The notes under the pieces were generated by a model. That model saw only the letters and a program-made list of their open reading frames with translations. It did not search any database and was not told where the DNA came from. The position numbers and the translations under genes were made by a program. 64,000 nt of DNA from Sphingosinicella microcystinivorans (GTDB taxonomy: Bacteria; Pseudomonadota; Alphaproteobacteria; Sphingomonadales; Sphingomonadaceae), in assembly GCF_027941835.1 (NCBI RefSeq), contig NZ_CP116005.1:558001-622000 (forward strand), in the 5' to 3' direction. Positions 9,598 to 17,371 of this stretch are shown here, one piece after another. Every line of letters starts with the position of its first letter. Within the stretch, counting starts at the first letter, position 1.

Positions 9598-10661
9598 TCG
9601 ACGACGAAACCCGCGAAGCGCCGCGCCCGCGAAGCGCCGTTCCCTGGGTGCTGGCGGCGGCGCTGCTGCTGTTCGCCGCCGGGCTGCTGCTCAGCCCCTG
9701 GTTCGAGACGAACGTGCGCACCCGCCTTCCCGGCGCGCTGCAACGCCCCGATGTCGAATCCATCGCCGCCCGCGTCGAGCGGGAGGCGGGGGCGATCACT
9801 GCGCTCGAAGCGCGCGTCTCGGCGCTCGAAGCGCGTCCGGCGGTGCCTGCGCCGCTCGGCGATGCCGCGGCGACGCCCCCAGCGCTCAACGATCCCGTCC
9901 CGCTCGCGCTCGGCGCCGGGCCGAATCCCGAACGCCTCGCGCGGCTTGAGGCGCGCATCGAGGCGCTCGACCGGGGACAGGCGCAGGCATCGACGCGGCT
10001 CGACAATGTTTCCGCCGAGCTCGCCGGGCTCAACGTCAAGATCGAGCAGGTCGGCGGCAACGCCGCCCGCTCCATCGAGGCCGCCGCCGCCAGCGCCGAG
10101 AAGGCGCGCGGCGTGCTGCTGGTGACGGCGGCGCGGCGCGCTGCCGAGCAGGGCCAGAGCCTCGCCGTGCTCGCCCCGGCGCTGCGCCGCCATTTCGCGG
10201 CCGCCGACGCCGATGCCGTCGAGCGGCTGCTGACCGCGTCCCCCGGCGCGCCGACGCTCGCCGTGCTGCGCCGCCGTTTCGAGCAGATCCGCCCGCAGCT
10301 CGCGGAAAGCGCGGCGCCCGAGCGGCAGGACACACTCTGGCAGCAATTCAAGGCCGGCGTCGCCAGCCTCGTCCAGGTCCGCGAGAAAGGCGCCGCCGCC
10401 GCCCGCAGCGCCAACGAGGCGCGGCTTGCCGACATGGCGACGCGGCTTTCGCAGGGCGATGCCGCGGGCGCGCTGCTCGCCATGCAGCGGCTTCCGGCGC
10501 GCACGCAGCAGCTCGCCCGGCAGTGGCGCATCTCGGCGGAAGCCTATGCCAACACCTACGGCGCGCTCCAGCAGCTCGAAGCCTCCGTGCTGCTCGAAGA
10601 CACCGACCTGCCGCTCACCGCGCCCGCGGCCGGGCAGCAGAAGCCGACGCAATCGCTGTAG
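9594..10661 (+). CDS. Mitofilin/Mic60-like inner-membrane protein
   Basis: A 355-residue protein with one N-terminal membrane helix (about residues 16-35) followed by a long Ala/Glu/Arg-rich helical region (about 50-180) suited to coiled coil, then a C-terminal helical domain (RRAAEQGQSLAVLAPALRR onward) resembling the mitofilin domain. Alphaproteobacterial Mic60 homologues, which shape intracytoplasmic membranes and are related to mitochondrial crista-junction proteins, are known to lie next to hemD and hemC, and this gene overlaps hemD by ATGA. The function is inferred from family and synteny. Confidence 0.82.
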   Translation: MIDDETREAPRPRSAVPWVLAAALLLFAAGLLLSPWFETNVRTRLPGALQRPDVESIAARVEREAGAITALEARVSALEARPAVPAPLGDAAATPPALNDPVPLALGAGPNPERLARLEARIEALDRGQAQASTRLDNVSAELAGLNVKIEQVGGNAARSIEAAAASAEKARGVLLVTAARRAAEQGQSLAVLAPALRRHFAAADADAVERLLTASPGAPTLAVLRRRFEQIRPQLAESAAPERQDTLWQQFKAGVASLVQVREKGAAAARSANEARLADMATRLSQGDAAGALLAMQRLPARTQQLARQWRISAEAYANTYGALQQLEASVLLEDTDLPLTAPAAGQQKPTQSL

Positions 10662-10718
10662 ACGCGCGCCCGCGACCCGGATTCCCGTGCGAAGATCAAC
10701 CCGAGCCAAGACAGGCGG

Positions 10719-11471
10719 ATGATGGAAGGCCTTATCGAACTGTTCCTGCAGCCGGCCACGTGGGCGGCGCTGGTCACGCTGATCGCGATGGAAGTCGTGC
10801 TCGGCATCGACAATCTGGTCTTCATCTCGATCCTGACCAACAAGCTGCCGGACGGGCAGCGGCAAAAGGCGCGCCGCATCGGCATCAGCCTTGCCCTCCT
10901 GATGCGGCTCGGCCTGCTCGCGACGGTGGCGTTCATCGTCACGCTGGTGAAGCCGGTGATCGAGCTGTTCGGGCAGGCGTTCTCCTGGCGCGACATCATC
11001 CTCATCGCGGGCGGCCTGTTCCTCGTCTGGAAGGCGACCAAGGAAATCCATCACAACGTCGATCCGGCCCCGAACGAGGACGTTTTCAATACCGGGCAGG
11101 CGGTGATGTCCTTCGGCGCGGCGATCACGCAGATCATCATCCTCGATCTCGTCTTCTCGATCGACTCGATCATCACTGCGGTGGGCATGACGGATCACGT
11201 GCCGATCATGGTCGTCGCCGTGATCGTCGCGGTCTTCTGCATGTTGCTCGCCGCCACGCCGCTCGCCGACTTCATCGAGGCGAACCCGACGGTGGTGATG
11301 CTCGCGCTCGGCTTCCTGCTGATGATCGGCATGACGCTGATCGCCGAGGGCTTCGGCACGCACGTGCCGAAGGGATATGTCTACGCCGCGATGGCCTTCT
11401 CTGTTCTGGTCGAGGTCCTCAACATCATGTCACGCCGGGCGAAGCGCCGCCGCGAAGGGAAAGACAATTGA
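10719..11471 (+). CDS. TerC family integral membrane protein
   Basis: A 250-residue protein with about seven membrane helices and the two acidic intramembrane motifs of TerC proteins, EVVLGIDN near residue 28 and VFSIDSI in the second half. Members include metal exporters (Mn or Ca) that supply metalloproteins at the membrane. ATG occurs twice in a row (10719 and 10722) after AGGCGG, so the exact start is open by one codon. I looked for a manganese riboswitch upstream and found none. The stop overlaps the rnd start as TTGA. Confidence 0.88.
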   Translation: MMEGLIELFLQPATWAALVTLIAMEVVLGIDNLVFISILTNKLPDGQRQKARRIGISLALLMRLGLLATVAFIVTLVKPVIELFGQAFSWRDIILIAGGLFLVWKATKEIHHNVDPAPNEDVFNTGQAVMSFGAAITQIIILDLVFSIDSIITAVGMTDHVPIMVVAVIVAVFCMLLAATPLADFIEANPTVVMLALGFLLMIGMTLIAEGFGTHVPKGYVYAAMAFSVLVEVLNIMSRRAKRRREGKDN

Positions 11472-12085
11472 CCGCGTATCTCCACAAGGGCGACCTGCCC
11501 GCAGACGTGCTCGCACCCGGCGCCATCGCCGTGGACTGCGAGGCGATGGGCCTCAACCAGCTCCGCGACCGGCTCTGCGTCGTGCAGCTTTCGGACGGCG
11601 GCGGCGACGAGCATCTCGTGCAGTTCCCGATCGGGCAATATGACGCGCCGAACCTGAAGGCGGTGCTCGCCGATCCCGCGCGCCTCAAGATCCTGCACTT
11701 CGCGCGCTTCGACGTCGCGCTCATCCTGCAGTATCTCGGCGTCGTCATGGCCCCGGTGTGGTGCACCAAGATCGCCTCGAAGCTCGTGCGCACCTACACC
11801 GACCGCCACGGCCTCAAGGACCTCGCGCGCGAGGTCCTCAGCGCGGACATCTCCAAGCAGCAGCAGTCGTCGGACTGGGGCGCCGACACGCTCAGCGAGG
11901 CGCAGATCGAATACGCCGCGTCCGACGTGCGCTACCTGCACCGCATCAAGGCGATCCTCGAGGAACGGCTGGAGCGCGAGGGGCGCAGGGCGCTCGCCGA
12001 GGCCTGCTTCGGCTTCCTGCCGACGCGCGCCGCGCTCGACCTTGCCGGCTGGGCCGACAAGGACATCTTCAGCCACGAGAGCTAG
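11468..12085 (+). CDS. rnd: Ribonuclease D-type 3'-5' exonuclease
   Basis: A 205-residue protein holding only the DEDDy exonuclease domain. Exo I is DCEAMG, Exo II is HFARFDV, and Exo III has YAASDVRYL with the Tyr and Asp that complete the metal site. The HRDC domains of E. coli RNase D (about 375 residues) are missing, which is normal for the short alphaproteobacterial form. It probably trims tRNA or other structured RNA 3' ends. The start is a TTG (11468) overlapping the terC stop. No ATG or GTG fits, because the exonuclease fold begins immediately. Confidence 0.88.
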   Translation: MTAYLHKGDLPADVLAPGAIAVDCEAMGLNQLRDRLCVVQLSDGGGDEHLVQFPIGQYDAPNLKAVLADPARLKILHFARFDVALILQYLGVVMAPVWCTKIASKLVRTYTDRHGLKDLAREVLSADISKQQQSSDWGADTLSEAQIEYAASDVRYLHRIKAILEERLEREGRRALAEACFGFLPTRAALDLAGWADKDIFSHES

Positions 12086-12095
12086 GCCGCAAGCG

Positions 12096-12725
12096 ATGAC
12101 GCAGGCCGCCGACGATCTTGCCAGCGACCGCCGCCGCTGGGCGATGCCGGGCAGCGCGTGGGACCGGCAGGTCGCCATCCTGAAGCGCCTGCTGCCGGCG
12201 ACCGCAGCGGTGATCCTGCTCGCCTGCCTCGTCTGGCCGCTCACAGCGCAGCAGGAATTCAGCTTCATCCTCTCCCGCGACGGGGTGGAGAAGGCCGGCG
12301 AGCGGCTGCGCATGGAAGCGCCGATGTACCGCGGCGAGGACAGCCGGGGTCGCCCGTTCAGCATCCTCGCCGACGAGGCCGTGCAGCGCACCTCGAACAC
12401 GCCGGTCGTCGAGCTGAAACGCATCGAGGCGCGCCTGACGATGGAAGAGGGCATCGCCACCGTGACCGCGCCGAGCGGACGCTACGACCTCGAAGCGGAA
12501 AAGCTGAACGTGCTCGGCCCGGTCGTCTTCCACCGCCCGGACGGCTTCGCGCTGCAAACCGGCGACGTCGCCGTGGACCTGCCGACGCGCAAGGTGGAAA
12601 GCATCGGGCGCGTCAGCGGGCAGATGCCGCTCGGCTCGTTTTCCGCCTCCCGGCTCGACGCCGACATCGAAACGCGCGTTGTCACCTTGTCAGGCGGCGT
12701 GAAAATGCGGATTACGCAGCGATGA
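12096..12725 (+). CDS. lptC: Lipopolysaccharide export protein LptC
   Basis: A 209-residue bitopic inner-membrane protein. One membrane helix (about residues 31-49) is followed by a periplasmic beta-jellyroll (GRPFSILADEAVQ and later repeats) that passes LPS from LptB2FG to LptA. The ATG at 12096 is chosen over an upstream frame extension into rnd because homologues start close to the helix. It overlaps lptA by ATGA. The match to LptC is by fold pattern and gene order. Confidence 0.87.
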   Translation: MTQAADDLASDRRRWAMPGSAWDRQVAILKRLLPATAAVILLACLVWPLTAQQEFSFILSRDGVEKAGERLRMEAPMYRGEDSRGRPFSILADEAVQRTSNTPVVELKRIEARLTMEEGIATVTAPSGRYDLEAEKLNVLGPVVFHRPDGFALQTGDVAVDLPTRKVESIGRVSGQMPLGSFSASRLDADIETRVVTLSGGVKMRITQR

Positions 12726-13258
12726 TCCGCACCCCCCTTCTCCTCGCCGCCGCCGCAGTGCTCACGCTTCCCCTTGCCGCCTCGGCGCAGAGCGGTTTCG
12801 GCAGCTCGGCGCTCAAGGGCCACGACACGCGCGCGCCCATTGACATCGACGCCGCGCGCATCGAGGTGCGGGACCGCGATTCGCAGGCGATCTTTTCGGG
12901 GGCGGTGCGCGTCGTGCAGGGCAACATGACGCTGAACGCGGCAGCGATGCGCGTGTTCTACGAAAACGCCGCGGGCGGGAACCTCGCGATCAACCGCCTC
13001 GACGCCGAAGGCAGCGTCCAGCTCGTGAGCCCGAGCGAGCGGGTCAGCGCCCGCCTCGGCATCTACGACGTCGAGACCCGCCAGATCACCTTCGTCGGCG
13101 GCGTCGTGCTCAACCGCGGCGACAGCGTGCTGCGCGGCGACCGGCTGGTCATCGACCTCGAAAACGGCCGTTCCACGCTCGACGGCTCGGCGAGTTCGAC
13201 CGACAGCGGCACCCGCGTCACCGGCCGCTTCGTGGTGCCGCCGCGCGATACGCAGTAA
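12722..13258 (+). CDS. lptA: Lipopolysaccharide transport periplasmic protein LptA
   Basis: A 178-residue periplasmic protein that forms the LPS bridge across the envelope. A Sec signal peptide covers residues 1-21 (cleavage after ASA). The mature part starts with PIDIDAARIEVRD and contains repeated beta-strand units such as FSGAVRVVQGNMTL and FVGGVVLNRGDSVL, typical of the OstA-like domain. The start overlaps the lptC stop (ATGA, 12722-12725). The lptB gene follows after 163 bases. Confidence 0.92.
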   Translation: MIRTPLLLAAAAVLTLPLAASAQSGFGSSALKGHDTRAPIDIDAARIEVRDRDSQAIFSGAVRVVQGNMTLNAAAMRVFYENAAGGNLAINRLDAEGSVQLVSPSERVSARLGIYDVETRQITFVGGVVLNRGDSVLRGDRLVIDLENGRSTLDGSASSTDSGTRVTGRFVVPPRDTQ

Positions 13259-13356
13259 GCCGCCTGCGGCATTTCTGCACCGCCCGCACCCTCCTTTTGC
13301 TCTGTTTCGTCCCGTTCGGCTTGCATTGCCGAAACCGACCATGCACAAATTGCGCC

Positions 13357-13379
13357 AACTGGCCGCCGAGCGGCCAGTT
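13357..13379. repeat. Perfect 10-bp hairpin in the lptA-lptB gap
   Basis: AACTGGCCGC and GCGGCCAGTT flank a 3-base loop. It sits in the 163-base space between lptA and lptB. No T-run follows on either strand, so it is either an imperfect terminator, an attenuator, or a protein-binding site that separates lptCA from lptB-rpoN expression. Confidence 0.5.
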
Positions 13380-13421
13380 CCTGCATTTGTCGTTAAGTAT
13401 TCGTGAGGTAGAAAGCCCGGC

Positions 13422-14192
13422 ATGAGCGAAATCATGACGATGGAGCGCGAGACTCCCGCGGTCGACACCGATCGCGGGCTCGCGGTCGTGTCCATCGGCA
13501 AGCGCTACGACAAGCGCGTCGTGCTGCGCGACGTGTCGCTCGGCGTGCGGCGCGGCGAGGTCGTCGGCCTGCTGGGGCCGAACGGCGCGGGCAAGACCAC
13601 CTGCTTCTATTCGATCATGGGCCTCGTGATGCCCGATTCGGGGCGCATCCTCCTCGACGGCATCGACATCACCGGGCTTCCCATGTACCGCCGCGCCGCG
13701 CTCGGCCTCGGCTACCTGCCGCAGGAGACCTCGATCTTCCGCGGCATGACCGTGGAGGACAACATCCGCGCCGTTCTCGAAATCTCCGAGCCCGATCCGG
13801 CGGCGCGGACGGCGCGGCTCGACCAGTTGCTCGGCGAGTTCTCGATCACGCGCCTTCGCAGCGCACCGGCCATGTCGCTCTCCGGCGGCGAGCGGCGGCG
13901 CTGCGAGATCGCCCGCGCGCTTGCGGCGAACCCGTCGATCATGCTGCTCGACGAGCCGTTCGCGGGCATCGACCCCATCTCGATCGCCGACATCCGCAAT
14001 CTCGTCAGCCATCTGAAGGACCGCAACATCGGCGTCCTCATCACCGACCACAACGTCCGCGAGACGCTGGAGATCGTGGACCGCGCCTGCATCATCTACG
14101 ACGGCCGCGTGCTGTTCGAAGGCACGCCCGAGGCGCTCGTCGCCGACGAGACGGTGCGCAAGGTCTACCTCGGCGAGGGCTTCAGCCTCTAG
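13422..14192 (+). CDS. lptB: LPS export ABC transporter ATPase LptB
   Basis: ATPase of the LptB2FG complex that extracts LPS from the inner membrane. The 256-residue protein has Walker A GPNGAGKT at residues 52-59, the Q-loop GYLPQE, the signature LSGGERRR, Walker B IMLLDEPF and the switch His in ITDHN. A 20-residue N-terminal extension precedes the ABC domain, so a later start cannot be fully excluded. It lies four bases before rpoN, which suggests shared transcription. Confidence 0.95.
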   Translation: MSEIMTMERETPAVDTDRGLAVVSIGKRYDKRVVLRDVSLGVRRGEVVGLLGPNGAGKTTCFYSIMGLVMPDSGRILLDGIDITGLPMYRRAALGLGYLPQETSIFRGMTVEDNIRAVLEISEPDPAARTARLDQLLGEFSITRLRSAPAMSLSGGERRRCEIARALAANPSIMLLDEPFAGIDPISIADIRNLVSHLKDRNIGVLITDHNVRETLEIVDRACIIYDGRVLFEGTPEALVADETVRKVYLGEGFSL

Positions 14193-14196
14193 CGTC

Positions 14197-15747
14197 ATGG
14201 CGATCGGTCCCCGTCTTGATCTGAGGCATTCGCAGCAGCTGGTGATGACCCCCCAGCTGCAGCAGGCGATCAAGCTGCTGGCGCTGTCGAACCTCGAACT
14301 CGAAAGCTACATCAACGGCGAGCTGGAACGGAACCCGCTGCTCGAGGCCGCCGGGGAAACCCCCGCCGAACCGGGCGCCTTCGATGCGCCCGAGCCCGCC
14401 GACATGCCGGAGGCGCCGCCCGACGACTGGACCGCACCCGACCCCAGCGGCGCGGACCAGCTGATCGCGGCCGGCGGCGGCGATGCCGATGCGCCGCTCG
14501 ACGTCGATCACGCCGCCGAGACCTTCCACCACGACTGCGCGAGCGACATGCCCGCCCCCGGCACCGGCGGCCTCGACGGCAGCCTCAGCGTCGCCGGCCC
14601 CGCCGTCGCGGGCGCGGGCGGTGGCGAGGACGCGGAAAGCTTCGACGCCACGCTCGCCGCCGAGCTGTCGCTGCACGACACGCTGCTCGCCCAGCTCGCG
14701 GGGATGGACAGCGTCCAGCAGATCATCGCCCGCCACATCATCGACCTCATCGACGAAAGCGGCTACTTCACCGGCGACCTCAATGACATCGGCGCGCGTC
14801 TCCAGATTCCCACCGCCGATGTCGAGGCGGTGCTGAAGATCGTCCATACCTTCGAGCCGACCGGCGTCGGCGCGCGCTCGCTCGGCGAATGCCTCGCGCT
14901 GCAGGCGATGGAGGCGGACCGCTACGACCCCGCGATGGCGGCGCTGCTCTCCAACCTCGACCTGCTCGCGCGCGGCGAGATGGCAACGCTGCGCCGCCTC
15001 TGCGGCGTCGATGCCGAGGATCTCGCCGACATGATCGCCGAGCTGCGCGGCTACAATCCGAAGCCCGGCCTCGCCTACGGCGGCGAGCGGCCGCAGCCGA
15101 TCATGCCCGACATCTTCGTCGCGCGCACCGCGTCGGGCGGCTGGGCGGTCGAGATCAACGCCGCGACGCTGCCGCGCCTCCTCGTCAACCGCAGCTATTA
15201 TGCCGAGCTTTCGGGCGCGGGCGGCAAGGCGGCGAAGAGCTTCCTGTCGGACTGCCTGCAATCCGCGAACTGGCTCATCAAGGCGCTCGACCAGCGCCAG
15301 CGCACGATCATCAAGGTCGCGACCGAGCTCGTCCGCCAGCAGGAGGCGTTCTTCCTCCACGGCGTGCAGCACCTGAGGCCGCTCAACCTCCGCGCCATCG
15401 CCGACGCCATCGGGATGCACGAATCGACGGTGAGCCGCGTCACCTCGAACAAGTACCTGTCGTGCGAGCGCGGCCTGTTCGAGCTGAAATACTTCTTCAC
15501 CTCGGCGATTCAGGCCGCGGACGGCGGCGACGCCGTCTCCGCCGAGGCCGTCAAGACGAAGATCCGCGAGCTCATCGACGGCGAGCGCGGCGGCAAGATC
15601 CTGTCCGACGACAAGCTCGTCGAGCTGCTCAATGCCGCCGGTTTCGACATTGCCCGACGCACCGTCGCGAAATACCGCGAGGCGATGGGCATCGGCTCCT
15701 CGGTCGAGCGCCGCCGCGCCGCCGCGATCCAGAGCGCCGCCGCCTGA
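14197..15747 (+). CDS. rpoN: RNA polymerase sigma-54 factor
   Basis: A 516-residue sigma factor that directs RNA polymerase to -24/-12 promoters and needs an enhancer-binding activator. Region I is visible at the N-terminus (LRHSQQLVMTPQLQQAIKLL), an acidic Asp/Ala/Pro-rich region II follows (about residues 48-155), then the core-binding domain, and the RpoN box ARRTVAKYRE close to the C-terminus. The hpf and ptsN genes that often follow rpoN are absent; the next gene, dapD, is convergent. Confidence 0.95.
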   Translation: MAIGPRLDLRHSQQLVMTPQLQQAIKLLALSNLELESYINGELERNPLLEAAGETPAEPGAFDAPEPADMPEAPPDDWTAPDPSGADQLIAAGGGDADAPLDVDHAAETFHHDCASDMPAPGTGGLDGSLSVAGPAVAGAGGGEDAESFDATLAAELSLHDTLLAQLAGMDSVQQIIARHIIDLIDESGYFTGDLNDIGARLQIPTADVEAVLKIVHTFEPTGVGARSLGECLALQAMEADRYDPAMAALLSNLDLLARGEMATLRRLCGVDAEDLADMIAELRGYNPKPGLAYGGERPQPIMPDIFVARTASGGWAVEINAATLPRLLVNRSYYAELSGAGGKAAKSFLSDCLQSANWLIKALDQRQRTIIKVATELVRQQEAFFLHGVQHLRPLNLRAIADAIGMHESTVSRVTSNKYLSCERGLFELKYFFTSAIQAADGGDAVSAEAVKTKIRELIDGERGGKILSDDKLVELLNAAGFDIARRTVAKYREAMGIGSSVERRRAAAIQSAAA

Positions 15748-15771
15748 AAAGGTCGTGCGACGACGCTTGCC

Positions 15772-16593
15772 TCAGTCCCGCAACAGCTCGTTGATCCCCG
15801 TCTTGCTCCGCGTCTGGGCGTCCACGCGCTTCACGATCACCGCGCAGTAGAGCCCCGGCCCGCCGTCCGCGCCCGGCAGCGTGCCCGGCACCACCACCGA
15901 ATAGGCCGGCACCCGCCCGCGCGTCACCTCGCCGGTCGCGCGGTCGACGATCTTCGTGGAAGCGCCGAGATAGACGCCCATGGAGAGCACCGCGCCCTCC
16001 TCCACCACCACGCCCTCGGCGACCTCGCTGCGCGCGCCGATGAAGCAATTGTCCTCGATGATGACCGGCCCGGCCTGAAGCGGCTCCAGCACGCCGCCGA
16101 TGCCCGCGCCGCCCGAGATGTGCACGCCCTTGCCGATCTGCGCGCAGCTGCCGACCGTCGCCCACGTGTCGACCATCGTGCCCTCGCCCACGTAGGCGCC
16201 GATGTTGACGAAGCTCGGCATCAACACCGCACCCTTGGCGATGTAGGCGCCGCGCCGCGCCGTCGCGCCCGGCACCACGCGGAAGCCCGCAGCGCGGAAG
16301 CGGTTCTCGCCCCAGCCCGCGAACTTGGAGGGCACCTTGTCGAACGCCGGCGCACCGCCCGCCCCGCCTTCGACGACGGCGTTGTCGTTCAATCGGAACG
16401 ACAGCAGCACCGCCTTCTTCAGCCACTGGTTGACGCGCCATTCGCCGTCCGCCTTCTCGGCGACGCGGTACGTGCCCGCGTCCAGCCCCTCGATCGCGGC
16501 CTCCACGGCGTCGCGCACCGCGCCCGTGGTGGAAAGGCCGAGCCCCTCGCGCTCGTCCCAAGCCCGGTCAATGATGGCGGCGAGATCGGTCAT
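15772..16593 (-). CDS. dapD: 2,3,4,5-tetrahydropyridine-2,6-dicarboxylate N-succinyltransferase
   Basis: Succinylates tetrahydrodipicolinate in the lysine and meso-diaminopimelate pathway, with succinyl-CoA as donor. The 273-residue protein has an N-terminal helical domain and a left-handed beta-helix of hexapeptide repeats ([21 protein letters not shown], then [16 protein letters not shown]). Its ATG overlaps the stop of the HAD gene (ATGA, 16590-16593), so dapD is the second gene of that pair. It converges on rpoN. Confidence 0.95.
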   Translation of the reverse strand: MTDLAAIIDRAWDEREGLGLSTTGAVRDAVEAAIEGLDAGTYRVAEKADGEWRVNQWLKKAVLLSFRLNDNAVVEGGAGGAPAFDKVPSKFAGWGENRFRAAGFRVVPGATARRGAYIAKGAVLMPSFVNIGAYVGEGTMVDTWATVGSCAQIGKGVHISGGAGIGGVLEPLQAGPVIIEDNCFIGARSEVAEGVVVEEGAVLSMGVYLGASTKIVDRATGEVTRGRVPAYSVVVPGTLPGADGGPGLYCAVIVKRVDAQTRSKTGINELLRD

Positions 16594-17261
16594 GCGTTTA
16601 CCCCTGTCGTAATGGAATGAAGCCAGTCGCCGACATCGGCGATCCGGTGGTCGATGCTGGCGTGGTCGGCCTGATAGCCGCCGCTCTCGGCGCCGTTGTC
16701 GGCCCACACCGTAGTCATGCCCAGCGCCTTCGCGGGCACGAGGTTGCGCGCCATGTCCTCCACGAACAGCGCGGCTTCCGGGCGGATGCCGTGCGCCGCG
16801 CAGAAGCCGCGATAGGCGTTCGGGTCGGGCTTGGGGCGGTAATCCATCGCGTGAATGTCGTAGACCGCCTCGAAAACGCCGCCGAGACCGAGCCTGTCGA
16901 GCACCTTCTCGGCATAGGCGGTGTCGGCGTTGGTGAACACGAGCTTGCGCCCCGACAGCTTCGCGAATGCGTCCGCCATGCGCGTGTCCGCCTCCAGCAC
17001 GCCCATGTCGATGTCGTGCACGAAGCTCAGGAACTCGGCGGGGGCGACGCCGTGCCCGTCCATCAGGCCGCGCAGCGTCGTGCCGTGGTCGTGGAAGAAG
17101 CGCTTCTGCACGCGCCGCGCTTCCACGGCGTCGCAGCCGATCAGCCGCATGATGAACGCGCCCATGCGCGCGTCGATCTGCGCGAACAGGTTCGCGCGCG
17201 GCGGATAGAGCGTGTTGTCGAGATCGAAAATCCACGTCTCGATGTGGCCGAAGGCGTCCAT
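16590..17261 (-). CDS. HAD-superfamily pyrimidine 5'-nucleotidase-like hydrolase
   Basis: A 223-residue HAD phosphatase of the SDT1/PPM1-like subfamily. Motif I is FDLDNTLY (nucleophile Asp13, acid/base Asp15), motif II is the Thr of VFTNAD, motif III is the Lys of RPKPDP, and motif IV is FVEDMARN. An alpha-helical cap lies after motif I. Relatives dephosphorylate pyrimidine nucleotides or handle damaged metabolites, but the substrate here is not known. The upstream frame extends to 17708; the ATG at 17259-17261 immediately precedes the conserved domain. Confidence 0.85.
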   Translation of the reverse strand: MDAFGHIETWIFDLDNTLYPPRANLFAQIDARMGAFIMRLIGCDAVEARRVQKRFFHDHGTTLRGLMDGHGVAPAEFLSFVHDIDMGVLEADTRMADAFAKLSGRKLVFTNADTAYAEKVLDRLGLGGVFEAVYDIHAMDYRPKPDPNAYRGFCAAHGIRPEAALFVEDMARNLVPAKALGMTTVWADNGAESGGYQADHASIDHRIADVGDWLHSITTGVNA

Positions 17262-17371
17262 GCCGGGGTCATGGCGGTGAGCGGCGGATTTCGCAAGCAT
17301 TTGGTAATGCGTTTCGGCGACCATTCTGCCATCAGGGGCATGACAGGAACTTGAGGGGAGTGTGGGCGAAG

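Noticed and set aside
10662-10718. Manganese (yybP-ykoY) riboswitch before terC
   Set aside because: The gap is only 57 bases and lacks the conserved motif and a terminator stem.
9378-11363. A 661-codon minus-strand frame across hemD, mic60-like and terC
   Set aside because: Crosses three well-supported genes of the other strand and shows no domain.
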